Shown piece by piece: positions 52,040 through 60,634 of a stretch of DNA of 64,000 nt. Under the pieces are notes generated by a model. The model ran no database searches. It was not told the DNA's origin and worked only from the letters and a program-made list of their open reading frames with translations. The position numbers were made by a program, and so were the translations under genes. The DNA lies in NCBI GenBank assembly GCA_021325025.1, contig JAJPHZ010000041.1:62001-126000 (forward strand). The letters run 5' to 3'. How positions within the stretch are numbered: position 1 is the first letter of the stretch; each line of letters opens with the position of its first letter. The DNA is from Pseudomonadota bacterium (lineage in GTDB: Bacteria > Desulfobacterota > Binatia > Binatales > Binataceae).

Positions 52040-53284
52040 TCAGGCGGCTTTGGGGCGCATCTTGTAGCGGATGGGCATGTGCTTGATGCCGCCCACGAAG
52101 CTCGAGCGCATCCGCGAAATCGGGCCAGCCAGTTCCACACAGTCCATCCGCGCCGCGATCTCGCGGAAGATCATCTGCAACTCAAGACGCGCCAGATTGG
52201 CGCCCAGACAGTAGTGTTCGCCGATACCAAACGCCAGGTGATAGTTGGGATGGCGCCGGACGTCGAATTTAAACGGCTCCTCGAACACTTCCTCGTCGCG
52301 ATTGGCCGACGGGTAATACAGCGCCAGCGCGTCGCCTTCGCGAATCTTTTGGCCGCGCAGTTCGGTGTCGGCGGTCGCCACCCGCATGAATTGGATCACC
52401 GGCGAGGTCCAGCGGATGATCTCCTCGGCCGCCGTGCGGTTGAGCGACGGGTCGCGCTTGAGCTTCTCCCACTGGTCGGGATTGTTCATCAGGGCATACA
52501 GTCCGCCAGTGGTGGCGTTGCGCGTGGTCTCGTTGCCGGCGATGATCAGCAGCGCAAAGTACGACAGCAGTTCAAAGGGCGGGATTTCCTCGCCGTTGAC
52601 CCGCCCCAGCGCCAGCGCCGTGGCCAGGTCATCGCGCGGATTTTTACGCCGATCCGCCACCAGTTGGCTGAAGTATTCGAAAAACTCCATGCGCGCCTGC
52701 TGCAAGCCCTCCATGATCGTGCCGCCGCGCATGTATTCGGGATCGGTCGCGCCGATCATCGCATTGCTCAACCGGAACATCATCTCCCAGTCCGAGCGCG
52801 GGATGCCGAACATCTCGGAAATCACCGCCAGCGGCAGCTTGGCCGAGACGTCGGTGACGAAATCGCATTGCTCGCGATCGGCAATTCCTTCGATGAGCTG
52901 GGCGGCGATTTCCTGGACGTGGCCGGCAAGCTTGCTGACCGCCGCCGGGGTGAAACGGCGGCTGACCACCGCGCGGTAGGCGCCGTGCTCGGGCGGATTC
53001 ATGTTCAGCAACTGGCGCAGCAGCGCTTCTTCGGGCGGCGGTACGCCGGGCTCGTTGATCGCCACGAACAGGCGCTGCGTGCTGCGGAACAGCCCGGGCT
53101 GGCGCGAGACGGTGATGATGTCGGCATGTTTGGTGATCGCCCAGAACGGGTCGCAGTTGTCGCGCTGATACCAGTACACCGGCGCCTCGCGCCGCAAAAG
53201 CGCCCATTCCTCGTGCGGATAGCCGCGCTCGACGTAAAGATCGGGAGTCAGAATATCGATCGTATCCAGCGTCAAGCCTGCCAT
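52040..53284 (-). CDS. Cytochrome P450
   Basis: A 414-residue soluble bacterial P450. I-helix LLIIAGNETTRN (oxygen activation), K-helix EEIIRWTSPV with ExxR, and heme loop FGIGEHYCLGANLARLE with the Cys ligand are all present. The build resembles the CYP124/125/142 group that hydroxylates steroid or terpenoid chains; the substrate here is inferred. It needs a ferredoxin; the ferredoxin-MBL protein three genes downstream or that at 39497 are candidates. Divergent from the CoA-transferase. Confidence 0.93.
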   Translation of the reverse strand: MAGLTLDTIDILTPDLYVERGYPHEEWALLRREAPVYWYQRDNCDPFWAITKHADIITVSRQPGLFRSTQRLFVAINEPGVPPPEEALLRQLLNMNPPEHGAYRAVVSRRFTPAAVSKLAGHVQEIAAQLIEGIADREQCDFVTDVSAKLPLAVISEMFGIPRSDWEMMFRLSNAMIGATDPEYMRGGTIMEGLQQARMEFFEYFSQLVADRRKNPRDDLATALALGRVNGEEIPPFELLSYFALLIIAGNETTRNATTGGLYALMNNPDQWEKLKRDPSLNRTAAEEIIRWTSPVIQFMRVATADTELRGQKIREGDALALYYPSANRDEEVFEEPFKFDVRRHPNYHLAFGIGEHYCLGANLARLELQMIFREIAARMDCVELAGPISRMRSSFVGGIKHMPIRYKMRPKAA

Positions 53285-53449
53285 GACTTCACCTGTTGCG
53301 CGATCGCGATGTAAACAAAACAGTCAGTTCAAGCATACACCAGCAGTCGGATTGGGGACACCGGTAAAAACCGGCGCAACAACGCACTTTGCGCCCGCCC
53401 GGATTTTGCCGCAAGCTCGATCCATAAGCTTTTAGGGAGGTGCCGGGAA

Positions 53450-54631
53450 ATGGCGGGACCGTTGAGCGGGTACCGCATCATCGACCTGACCCGTATGATC
53501 GCCGGTCCCATGGCCACCATGATACTGGGCGATCAGGGCGCCGATGTAATCAAGGTCGAGGCGCCGCAGGGTGGCGACCTGACGCGCGCCTTTGCCGGGC
53601 CGCGCCACCGGATGGCGCCGATGTTCGCGATTGCCAACCGCAACAAGCGCTCCGTGGTGCTCAACCTCCATCACCCGCGCGCCGCAGCGCTGATGGCGCG
53701 TCTGGCCGCCACCGCCGATGTGCTGGTGCATAACTTCCGCCCCGGTGTGGCGGACAAGCTCGGCGTTGGGGAAGAGGCGATGCGGCGCGCGAAGCCCGAC
53801 CTCATCTACGTGTCGATCAGCGGTTTTGGCGAGAGGGGACCGTACGCCCACAAGCGCAGCTACGACCCGGTAATCCAGGCGCTGTCGGGCCTGGCGTGGA
53901 TTCAAGGCGTCATCAACCGGCCGCGGATGATTCGGCTGATAGTCGCCGACAAGGTGACGGCGCTGACCGCGGCGCAGGCGATCACCGCGGCGCTGCTGGA
54001 ACGCGCACGCAGCGGGATGGGCCAGCATGTGCGGCTGTCGATGCTCGACGCGGTGATTTCCTTTCTATGGGCCGAGGCGATGGCGCATTACACGTTTTTC
54101 GGCGAGCGGCACGAAACCCATCCGCCGCCCGCGCGCATCCGCGACCTGGTCTTCGCCACCGCCGACGGCTTTATCACCGCCGGCGCCAACTCCGACGCCG
54201 AATGGCGCGGGCTGGCCGAAGCCCTGGAGCATCCGGAGTGGGTCGCCGATCCCCGCTTCCGCACGCCGGCCGCGCGCGAACGCAACGCCGAGGTGCGGCT
54301 GGAGCTGATGGCCGGCGTGTTGCGCACCCGCAGCTCGGCGCAATGGCTTGAGCGGCTGCAGGCGCGCGGCGTGCCGTGCGCTCCGATCCTCAACCGCTGG
54401 GAGATGCTGCACCATCCGCAGGTCGTCGAGAACGCGATCGTGCTCGAAACCGACCATCCGCACGCGGGCCGCATCCGTCAGCCGCGTGCAGCCGCCCGCT
54501 TTGATCGGTCTTCGAGCGAATTGCCAAGGGCGGCGCCGCTGCTGGGCGAGCATACGCGCGAGGTCCTGCGCGAAATCGGCGTGAGCGACAATGAAATTGA
54601 CGACCTCTATTCCGCGCGCGTCGTCGCCTGA
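53450..54631 (+). CDS. CaiB/BaiF family CoA-transferase
   Basis: A 393-residue family III CoA-transferase: YRIIDLTRMIAGPMATMILGDQGADVIKVEAPQGGD (in part), NFRPGVADKLGVG, SISGFGERGPYA and the Asp in LIVADKVTAL (D167). It is preceded by GGGAGG. It transfers CoA to a carboxylate from an acyl-CoA. It leads a + strand series with a lipoprotein, a DUF2318-like protein, an acyl-CoA dehydrogenase and an LLM enzyme. Divergent from the P450. Confidence 0.93.
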   Translation: MAGPLSGYRIIDLTRMIAGPMATMILGDQGADVIKVEAPQGGDLTRAFAGPRHRMAPMFAIANRNKRSVVLNLHHPRAAALMARLAATADVLVHNFRPGVADKLGVGEEAMRRAKPDLIYVSISGFGERGPYAHKRSYDPVIQALSGLAWIQGVINRPRMIRLIVADKVTALTAAQAITAALLERARSGMGQHVRLSMLDAVISFLWAEAMAHYTFFGERHETHPPPARIRDLVFATADGFITAGANSDAEWRGLAEALEHPEWVADPRFRTPAARERNAEVRLELMAGVLRTRSSAQWLERLQARGVPCAPILNRWEMLHHPQVVENAIVLETDHPHAGRIRQPRAAARFDRSSSELPRAAPLLGEHTREVLREIGVSDNEIDDLYSARVVA

Positions 54632-54749
54632 AAAAAACCGTTTATGGCTAGTCGTTGAAAGCCAAAATTCCTTGGGGCGACAGCTTTCTTGCCGCCCCTC
54701 GTTGTGCGCGCAGCTTGAACTGCCCGCGGCGCCGCGCAATCATCGAGCG

Positions 54750-55148
54750 ATGGCCATGCGTACCGGCTTGATCTTGCTGCTTGCTGCGGCGGCGCTGAGC
54801 GCCTGCTCGTGGTTCCACCATCCGACACCCCAGCAGCAGTTGTTTGACGCGCTCAATCGCGGCAACGGCATCGAAGCCAGCCGGCTGTGGCTGACCATGA
54901 GCCAGAAGGACCGGATCAAGTTCAATCGCGGCGAGGGCATCAAGCCCGCCGTCCCTCCGCAGCAGGTGGTCAAGACGCTGACCGAAATGTCGCCCGACGA
55001 CATGCAGGGCCAAATCACTATCAAGCCGCCGGCCGCGGAGGCCGGACTGCTGGAATTGCCCAGGCTCGCCGCTCCGCAGGGCGCGGGGGCGCCGCACTCT
55101 AACGCATCGCAAACGCCGCAACAGCCCGAGGACGAACTGCAGCCGTAA
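54750..55148 (+). CDS. Small lipoprotein
   Basis: A 132-residue protein (ATG 54750; ATG 54756 equally possible) with a lipoprotein signal peptide LILLLAAAALSAC, whose Cys is the lipidation site. The mature part is polar with Gln/Pro-rich ends (QTPQQPEDELQP). No family recognised. It lies 7 bases before the DUF2318-like gene, so both may be envelope redox parts. Confidence 0.7.
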   Translation: MAMRTGLILLLAAAALSACSWFHHPTPQQQLFDALNRGNGIEASRLWLTMSQKDRIKFNRGEGIKPAVPPQQVVKTLTEMSPDDMQGQITIKPPAAEAGLLELPRLAAPQGAGAPHSNASQTPQQPEDELQP

Positions 55149-55154
55149 CCCGGA

Positions 55155-55655
55155 GTGCGCGCCTTGATTGGCCGCAGAAAGATCGCAACGATAAATGCCA
55201 TGCGCATGGGCGCCGTTAAATGGGCCGCAGCGGGGCTCGCTCTGAGCGCCGCGGCCGTAGTCTGGTTCGGCCTTGAACTGCCGCCGCGATGTACCCCGGT
55301 GGGCGCGGCGAGAACGATCGCACTCGAGATCAGCCGCATCACCCGCGGCCAGGCCAAGCTGTTCTGTTACGGAGACGAGACGGGCCAGAAAATCCGCTTC
55401 ATCCTGGCGCGCGGCAACGACGGCGCCATCCATACCGTGTTCGACGCCTGCCGCCAGTGCTATGGCTTCCACAAAGGCTACCGGCTGACCCGCAACGGCA
55501 GCCTGATCTGCCGCCTGTGTGGCAACCGCTACACCGTGGACCACATGATGGCGGGAAAGGCATCGTGCGCGCCCGTGGCGCTGCCCCATCAGCGAAGCGG
55601 CTCCACCATCCGCATCAGCGCTGCCGACCTGCGCTCGGGCCGCGGACTTTTCTGA
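55155..55655 (+). CDS. DUF2318-like membrane-anchored protein
   Basis: A 166-residue protein with a TM helix (KWAAAGLALSAAAVVWFGL, in part) and the Cys-rich block ACRQCYGFHKGY, then CRLCGNRYTVDHMM and SCAPVALPH, the DUF2318 signature. In other bacteria DUF2318 is found with FtrC-type iron uptake and is thought to bind a metal centre. The GTG at 55155 is the longest start. It is the next gene after the lipoprotein. Confidence 0.85.
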   Translation: MRALIGRRKIATINAMRMGAVKWAAAGLALSAAAVVWFGLELPPRCTPVGAARTIALEISRITRGQAKLFCYGDETGQKIRFILARGNDGAIHTVFDACRQCYGFHKGYRLTRNGSLICRLCGNRYTVDHMMAGKASCAPVALPHQRSGSTIRISAADLRSGRGLF

Positions 55656-55766
55656 CTCGCCCGCCCGTCGGCCCGTCCGCGCCCCTCGCGGAACGATTGT
55701 TTGGGCCATCTGTGGCGGATAATGTTGGTCGCGTCATCCCCGATCTCGCCCAGGAGGAGGTCTAAG

Positions 55767-56954
55767 TTGGATCTCAATCTCTCACCCAGCGAAGAAGCTT
55801 TTCGCCAAGAGGTCCGCGACTGGCTCAGACGCAACCTGCCGCCCGAATGGACGGTCGACGCACTTGAAAAGCTCGAGCAAAGGGACGCCGTCGCCTGTGC
55901 GCGCAAATGGCAGGAACGGCTGGGGGCAGCCGGATGGCTGGGACTGGCATGGCCCAAACAATTCGGCGGACGCGGCGCCACCCTGATGGAACAGGCGATC
56001 TACATCATGGAGGCAATCGCGGCGCGCGCGCCGATGCCGGCGGACAAGATCGGCCTGCAACTGGTGGGGCCTGCGCTGTGCGAAATCGGCACGCAGGAGC
56101 AGAAGAATCGCTTCCTGGGCAAAATCCTGCGCGGCCAGATGCTGTGGTGCCAGGGCTTCTCCGAACCCAACGCCGGTTCCGATCTTGCCAGCGTACAAAC
56201 CCGCGCTGTGCTGGAGGGCGACGAATGGGTAATCAACGGGCAGAAGATCTGGAGTTCCGACGCGCCGTGGGCCGATTGGTGTACGCTGCTGGCGCGCACC
56301 AATCCCGAAGCGCCCAAACATAAGGGGCTGACGATGCTGGCGGTGCCGATGAACAGCCCCGGTATCACGGTGCGGCCGATCCGGCAGATCAACCGGCGCG
56401 AGGAATTCGCGGAAATCTTCTTCGACAATGTGCGCGTACCGCGCGACACCCTAATCGGCGAACTGGGAACCGGATGGAGCGTCACGATGCGGATGCTGAC
56501 CTACGAGCGCGGGCTGTACACGCTGGTGGAGATTCCACGCTTCGAGAAGGCCTGGCGCCAGGAAGTCGAATACGCCAAAACCCATCGGCGCAACGGACGC
56601 CTGCTGATTGATGACCCGGTCGTCAGAGAGCGGCTGGCGCAGGCTTACGCCAATATCCAAATGATGCGGCTTACCAACCTGCGCTACATCAGCCGCTATC
56701 TGCGCGGGGTGGCGCCGGGCGAGGAATCCTCGCTGATGAAGCTGCATTGGGCGGCCACCGATCAGGGGCTTTACGATCTGGGCATGGCGCTGGGCGGGCC
56801 GGCAGCGCTGGCGATGCTGGGCGCGCCGCGCGCAATCTGCAGCGGCCAGTGGAACGCCGATTATTTCTACTCGCGCGCCTGCACCATCTACGGCGGCACC
56901 CAGGACATCCATCGCAACCTGGTCGCCGAACGCATCTACGGCCTGCCCCGCTGA
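55767..56954 (+). CDS. Acyl-CoA dehydrogenase (FadE26-like)
   Basis: A 395-residue flavoprotein, start TTG 55767 (AGGAGGAGG six bases before; an ATG-led longer frame at 55701 lacks homology). LNLSPSEEAFRQEVRDWLRRN, LWCQGFSEPNAGSDLAS, NGQKIWSSDAPWAD, and IYGGTQDIHRNLVAERIYGLP are typical. The MCAD base position is again GG-T. It resembles the first dehydrogenase of the pair at 40507 but has no partner next to it; an LLM enzyme follows after 17 bases. Confidence 0.9.
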   Translation: MDLNLSPSEEAFRQEVRDWLRRNLPPEWTVDALEKLEQRDAVACARKWQERLGAAGWLGLAWPKQFGGRGATLMEQAIYIMEAIAARAPMPADKIGLQLVGPALCEIGTQEQKNRFLGKILRGQMLWCQGFSEPNAGSDLASVQTRAVLEGDEWVINGQKIWSSDAPWADWCTLLARTNPEAPKHKGLTMLAVPMNSPGITVRPIRQINRREEFAEIFFDNVRVPRDTLIGELGTGWSVTMRMLTYERGLYTLVEIPRFEKAWRQEVEYAKTHRRNGRLLIDDPVVRERLAQAYANIQMMRLTNLRYISRYLRGVAPGEESSLMKLHWAATDQGLYDLGMALGGPAALAMLGAPRAICSGQWNADYFYSRACTIYGGTQDIHRNLVAERIYGLPR

Positions 56955-56970
56955 GAGGAAAGGCACCGCC

Positions 56971-57990
56971 ATGAAACTGGATATGACATTGCACACCCAA
57001 ATCCTGCGCGAAGTGCCCCAGGCGGCGCGTGCTGCCGAAGCCGCCGGCTTCGCCGGACTGTGGTCGCAGGAGACCGGCAACGACGGCCTCCTGCCGCTGG
57101 TGCTGGCCGCCGAGCATACGGAGAAAATCAGCCTGGGCACTGCGATCGCAGTCGCGTTTCCGCGCAGCCCGATGACGATGGCCTACATCGCCTGGGACCT
57201 GGCCGGGCTGTCCAACGGCAGGTTCATCCTGGGGCTGGGCACGCAGGTCAAGGGTCACAACGAGCGGCGCTTCAGCGTCAAGTGGGACGCGCCGGTGCCG
57301 CGCCTGCGCGAGTATATCCAGGCGCTGCGTGCGATCTTCAAATGCTGGTCGGAGGGCGGCAAGCGGCTTAGCTACCAGGGTAAGTTCTACAACTTCTCCC
57401 TGATGACGCCGTTCTTCACTCCGCCCCATCACGACTACCCCGACATCCCGATCTACGTCGCCGGCGTCAACCAGCACATCTGCCGCCTGGCGGGCGAACT
57501 GTGCGAGGGCTTTCATGCCCATCCGTTTCACAGCGCCAGGTATCTGCGCGACGAGGTGATGCCCAACATTGAACTCGGTCTGCAAAAGTCGGGTCGCCGG
57601 CGCGCGGACTTCACCGTCTTCACCTCGGTCTTCGCTGCGGTCGGCCGCAACGACGAGCAGATCCACAAGGCACGCGAGATGATCCGCAGCCAGATCGCGT
57701 TTTACGCCTCCACGCGCAGCTATCAGCCGGTGCTCGACGTCCACGGATGGGGCGATCTGTGCGGGCGGCTGGGCGAGAAGGCGGCCAAGGGCAAATGGGA
57801 GGAGATGGCGCGCGAGATTAACGACGACATGCTCGAGGTGTACGCAGTGAGCGGTACGTTTGACAATATCGCCGCCCGCATCAAGGAGCGCTACAGCGGG
57901 CTGCTGGATCGCTTTGCGTTCTACTTCCCCTACCGTCCCGGCACCGACGACGAGCAATGGCGTGCGATCATCAGGGAGTTCAACGGCTGA
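56971..57990 (+). CDS. Luciferase-like (F420-dependent type) oxidoreductase
   Basis: A 339-residue LLM protein of TIGR03617 type: LDMTLHTQILREVPQAARAAEAAGFAGLWSQE (in part), ISLGTAIAVAFPRSPMTMAYIAWDLA, GRFILGLGTQVKGHNERRF. TIGR03617 proteins are F420-dependent and common near acyl-CoA dehydrogenases, as here. It probably oxidises an alcohol or activates a ring in the same pathway as the preceding acyl-CoA dehydrogenase. Confidence 0.92.
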   Translation: MKLDMTLHTQILREVPQAARAAEAAGFAGLWSQETGNDGLLPLVLAAEHTEKISLGTAIAVAFPRSPMTMAYIAWDLAGLSNGRFILGLGTQVKGHNERRFSVKWDAPVPRLREYIQALRAIFKCWSEGGKRLSYQGKFYNFSLMTPFFTPPHHDYPDIPIYVAGVNQHICRLAGELCEGFHAHPFHSARYLRDEVMPNIELGLQKSGRRRADFTVFTSVFAAVGRNDEQIHKAREMIRSQIAFYASTRSYQPVLDVHGWGDLCGRLGEKAAKGKWEEMAREINDDMLEVYAVSGTFDNIAARIKERYSGLLDRFAFYFPYRPGTDDEQWRAIIREFNG

Positions 57991-58011
57991 GCTTCTTCCG
58001 TTCCACCCCCC

Positions 58012-58029
58012 GCGGCCGGGGCCGGCCGC
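58012..58029. terminator. GC-rich hairpin between convergent genes
   Basis: GCGGCCGG and CCGGCCGC (58012-58019 and 58022-58029) form a nearly uninterrupted 8-bp stem with a minimal loop. It lies between the LLM gene and the convergent phosphotransferase. No T-tract. Confidence 0.4.
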
Positions 58030-58047
58030 CTGCCAAAGCTCATGTCG

Positions 58048-59142
58048 CTACACCTGGGACATGCGCCGGCGCACGGCGGCGACGCGCTCCTCGCGCGCGG
58101 TCACTGGTCCCGAGTCCAGTTCCTCATCCATGCCCAGGTCGCGAAGTGCGTCGCGCGTAAACGGATGGACACCGTAACCCATCTCCGCCATCCGCAAATC
58201 GTCGGTGAAGCCGGCGTCGAAGAGCATCGCACCCACCAGCAGGATCACCGCGATTTTCAAGCCCTGGAAGGCGCGATACCACTGCCGGTGCCGCACGCTG
58301 ATCCCGGTGAGCTCTTGGTAACGCGCCGCCAACTCGTCGGTCGACAGTGACGCCGGCCTGGTGGTGAACGAACTCGGCATCCTCCAGGTGATTTCAGCCC
58401 AGCCGAGGTCGGCAAGCGGATCGCCGATGGTTGCCATCTCCCAGTCGAACACGCCGCTGACCTGGTCGCCCTGGAACGCGAAGTTGCCGGGCTTCGGGTC
58501 GCCATGCACCAGTGTGATCTTGGGGCATTGTTCGGGTTGAAGGTCGCGCAACGCTTTCACCAGCCGCTCGAGCGCCGGAAGAGGAGCGCGCTGCACGCGG
58601 CGGATCTCGGCGGCCCAATGCTGGAGTTCGCGATCGAGGTAGCCGCGGCCGTCAGCGATCGCGTCCAGCCCGGTGGCGCGCAGATCGAGGGTGTGGATCG
58701 CCGCGATCTGCTCGACCATACTCTCCGACATCCGCCGGATGCGCTGCGGGTCGGCTTCCAGTTCGTGCGGCACCGACCGCTCGTAGACGGTGCCTGCCAG
58801 GCGTTCCATCACGTAAAATTCGCGGCCCAGCACGGCGCCCGATCCTTCGAACCACAGCGCACGCGGGGAGCGCACGGGCGTTGATTCGAGCGCGCGCAGA
58901 ATCTCGAACTGGCGGCGCAGATTGTAGGGCTCGAGCAGGCCCGGCGCCGGTGGACGCAGCCGCAGCACGACGTCTTGACGGCGCTCGGCTGCGTGCGCGC
59001 GCCAGCAAATCGTGAACAGCAGCGTCTCGGCGGAGTGGCCAAACTCAAGGCGGTCCAACCCTTCGATGCGCACGTGCTGCGCGTCGGGCAACTGCCCGGC
59101 CAACCATGACGTGAGACGCCTTTGGATGTCGTCTGTCTTCAT
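58048..59142 (-). CDS. Aminoglycoside phosphotransferase-like kinase
   Basis: A 364-residue protein kinase-like phosphotransferase: LRPPAPGLLEPYNLRRQFEIL, catalytic loop VHGDPKPGNFAFQ (HxDxxxxN, about 225) and the metal Asp in VFDWEMATIGDP. This group is often fused to or near acyl-CoA dehydrogenases (ACAD10/11-like N-terminal domain), so it may phosphorylate a hydroxyacyl-CoA instead of an antibiotic. The ATG at 59142 is chosen over 59196. Convergent with the LLM gene. Confidence 0.85.
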   Translation of the reverse strand: MKTDDIQRRLTSWLAGQLPDAQHVRIEGLDRLEFGHSAETLLFTICWRAHAAERRQDVVLRLRPPAPGLLEPYNLRRQFEILRALESTPVRSPRALWFEGSGAVLGREFYVMERLAGTVYERSVPHELEADPQRIRRMSESMVEQIAAIHTLDLRATGLDAIADGRGYLDRELQHWAAEIRRVQRAPLPALERLVKALRDLQPEQCPKITLVHGDPKPGNFAFQGDQVSGVFDWEMATIGDPLADLGWAEITWRMPSSFTTRPASLSTDELAARYQELTGISVRHRQWYRAFQGLKIAVILLVGAMLFDAGFTDDLRMAEMGYGVHPFTRDALRDLGMDEELDSGPVTAREERVAAVRRRMSQV

Positions 59143-59203
59143 ATCGGAATTTCCGGGGCGCCTCGAGTTGCGGTTTCTGCGGGACAATCGCCCCACCTTC
59201 CGG

Positions 59204-60472
59204 TTATTGCATGATCTTGGCTAGACCGCCCGGCGAGCCATATCGGCTGGCGTCCTGATACTGCCTGGGCACTTCCTGATTGGCAGCGAAAACGTCCTTG
59301 CCCTCCACGGCCACCGTGGCGTGCTGGTTCTGGAAATCGATTATCCAGTTGACACCCTGCTGATTGACGATATAGCCACCATCGGGAAGTGGGTAGGGTG
59401 ATTCGAAAAACGCCTGCGTTTTCCAGAATTTCATCGACGAATCGAACAGATCAAAGTACAGCGACGTCCATGTGCGCGGATCCACGTACAGCCGCCGCAA
59501 ACCATAGCAGTAGCCGTTTTGCAGACCGGGTACGCGCGTGACGTCGATCACCAGGGCGTCCAGCACCTGCCATTTGCCGACCGCCGGCTTGGGAAACCAG
59601 AACGGCGTATAGTAGTTATCCGGATCGAACTGGGCACGATTTTTCGGCGTAGGCCGGAACATCAGCACCTTCTTGCGGCCCTGGAACTTGACGTTGAACC
59701 AGCCCGCCGGCAGCGGGACGGTGAAAGTGTCGTCTCCGGTGTAGTCGGTGCCCAAAAACGGCGAGCAGCGCGCGCCTCCCGACAGGCGCAGTGACCGGCG
59801 CAAGGAGGGTAGAAACACGTAGGTCTCGGCGATCGTATTGGGATTGTCGAAGACCAACTCCAGCTCGGTAGTATACTTACTCTGCTCGGGAGTGAGCAAT
59901 TCGTCATAGAAGCTGGCGTAGTAACCCGGCATTTCCTTCTCGTGGCCAAAGCCGGGCTCGATGTTATGCGTAAACACCATGGGGACGTTGATGCCTGTGA
60001 TAGTAGTGGTGTGCATATAGCGGTCGATCTCAGGCCCGAAGCCGAGAAAATAAGCTACATCTCCGCGGTACTGGTAATAAACGTTATAGAAGATCTTGTA
60101 GCCGGCCAGCGGTCCCGAGTAGTCGGGAAACGGCGCACCGGCGTGGTAGCCCCGGATCGTGTAACCACCGGTGGGCAAGGTGACCAACTGCGCCTGGCCT
60201 TTGTACTTCTCAGTCAGATCCCAATATCGCTTGGGCAAGGGATAATACACCGTGGGTCCGACATCCATCTCCCAGCCCTGTGGCAGCCGGAACGCGGTAT
60301 CGCCCTGGAGGATTCTCTGCAGGCCCATGGGCATGAAGTCTTTGTATTGCTGCCAATTGTGGGCGTTTATCACGGTTCCTGGCGCAATCCCCGGATCCTT
60401 CGCATCCGCCGCCCATGCCGGGGCCGCAATCAGGCTCAAAGCAACTAGTCCAACCATGAGTGTCTTGGCCAT
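59204..60472 (-). CDS. DUF1329 outer-membrane-type protein
   Basis: A 422-residue secreted protein with a signal peptide (LMVGLVALSLIAAPAWAAD). It shares with the 31673 gene NWQQYKDFMPMGLQ, EMDVGPTVYYPL, RRSLRLSGGARC, GTDYTGDD, NGYCYGLRRLYVD and YGSPGGLAKIMQ. DUF1329 proteins lie at the outer membrane and occur with RND-type carriers of hydrophobic molecules. GGAGG before the ATG is strong. It is divergent from the lipocalin-like gene with a palindromic operator between. Confidence 0.88.
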   Translation of the reverse strand: MAKTLMVGLVALSLIAAPAWAADAKDPGIAPGTVINAHNWQQYKDFMPMGLQRILQGDTAFRLPQGWEMDVGPTVYYPLPKRYWDLTEKYKGQAQLVTLPTGGYTIRGYHAGAPFPDYSGPLAGYKIFYNVYYQYRGDVAYFLGFGPEIDRYMHTTTITGINVPMVFTHNIEPGFGHEKEMPGYYASFYDELLTPEQSKYTTELELVFDNPNTIAETYVFLPSLRRSLRLSGGARCSPFLGTDYTGDDTFTVPLPAGWFNVKFQGRKKVLMFRPTPKNRAQFDPDNYYTPFWFPKPAVGKWQVLDALVIDVTRVPGLQNGYCYGLRRLYVDPRTWTSLYFDLFDSSMKFWKTQAFFESPYPLPDGGYIVNQQGVNWIIDFQNQHATVAVEGKDVFAANQEVPRQYQDASRYGSPGGLAKIMQ

Positions 60473-60563
60473 GGTTCCTCCTGTTTATGGCGCCCTGGGT
60501 TCAATGGTTGAGCGATGCTCAGGTAACACACCAAGGCTATTATGTCAACGCTATGCCCATTTG

Positions 60564-60580
60564 CAAGACAGAATGTCTTG
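60564..60580. promoter_or_regulatory. Palindromic operator between divergent genes
   Basis: CAAGACA (60564-60570), GAA, TGTCTTG (60574-60580): a perfect 7-3-7 palindrome. It lies 92 bases upstream of the DUF1329 ATG and 55 bases upstream of the lipocalin-like ATG. On the - strand a TTGACA (60548-60543) with a weak -10 (60525-60520) follows 15 bases away. Its size and symmetry suit a TetR-type regulator such as the one at 61795. Confidence 0.65.
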
Positions 60581-60634
60581 TATTAAAGTCGCGCGTCGCG
60601 CAGTGCCGATGCATTAACACGAAGGAGGTATCAC

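Noticed and set aside
51926..53314. 462-codon + strand ORF opposite the P450
   Set aside because: His/Arg/Gln-rich shadow; the P450 on the - strand has all its motifs.
53361..53374. CCGGT-AAAA-ACCGG palindrome between P450 and CoA-transferase as an operator
   Set aside because: Only 5-bp arms; too short to separate from chance in GC-rich DNA.
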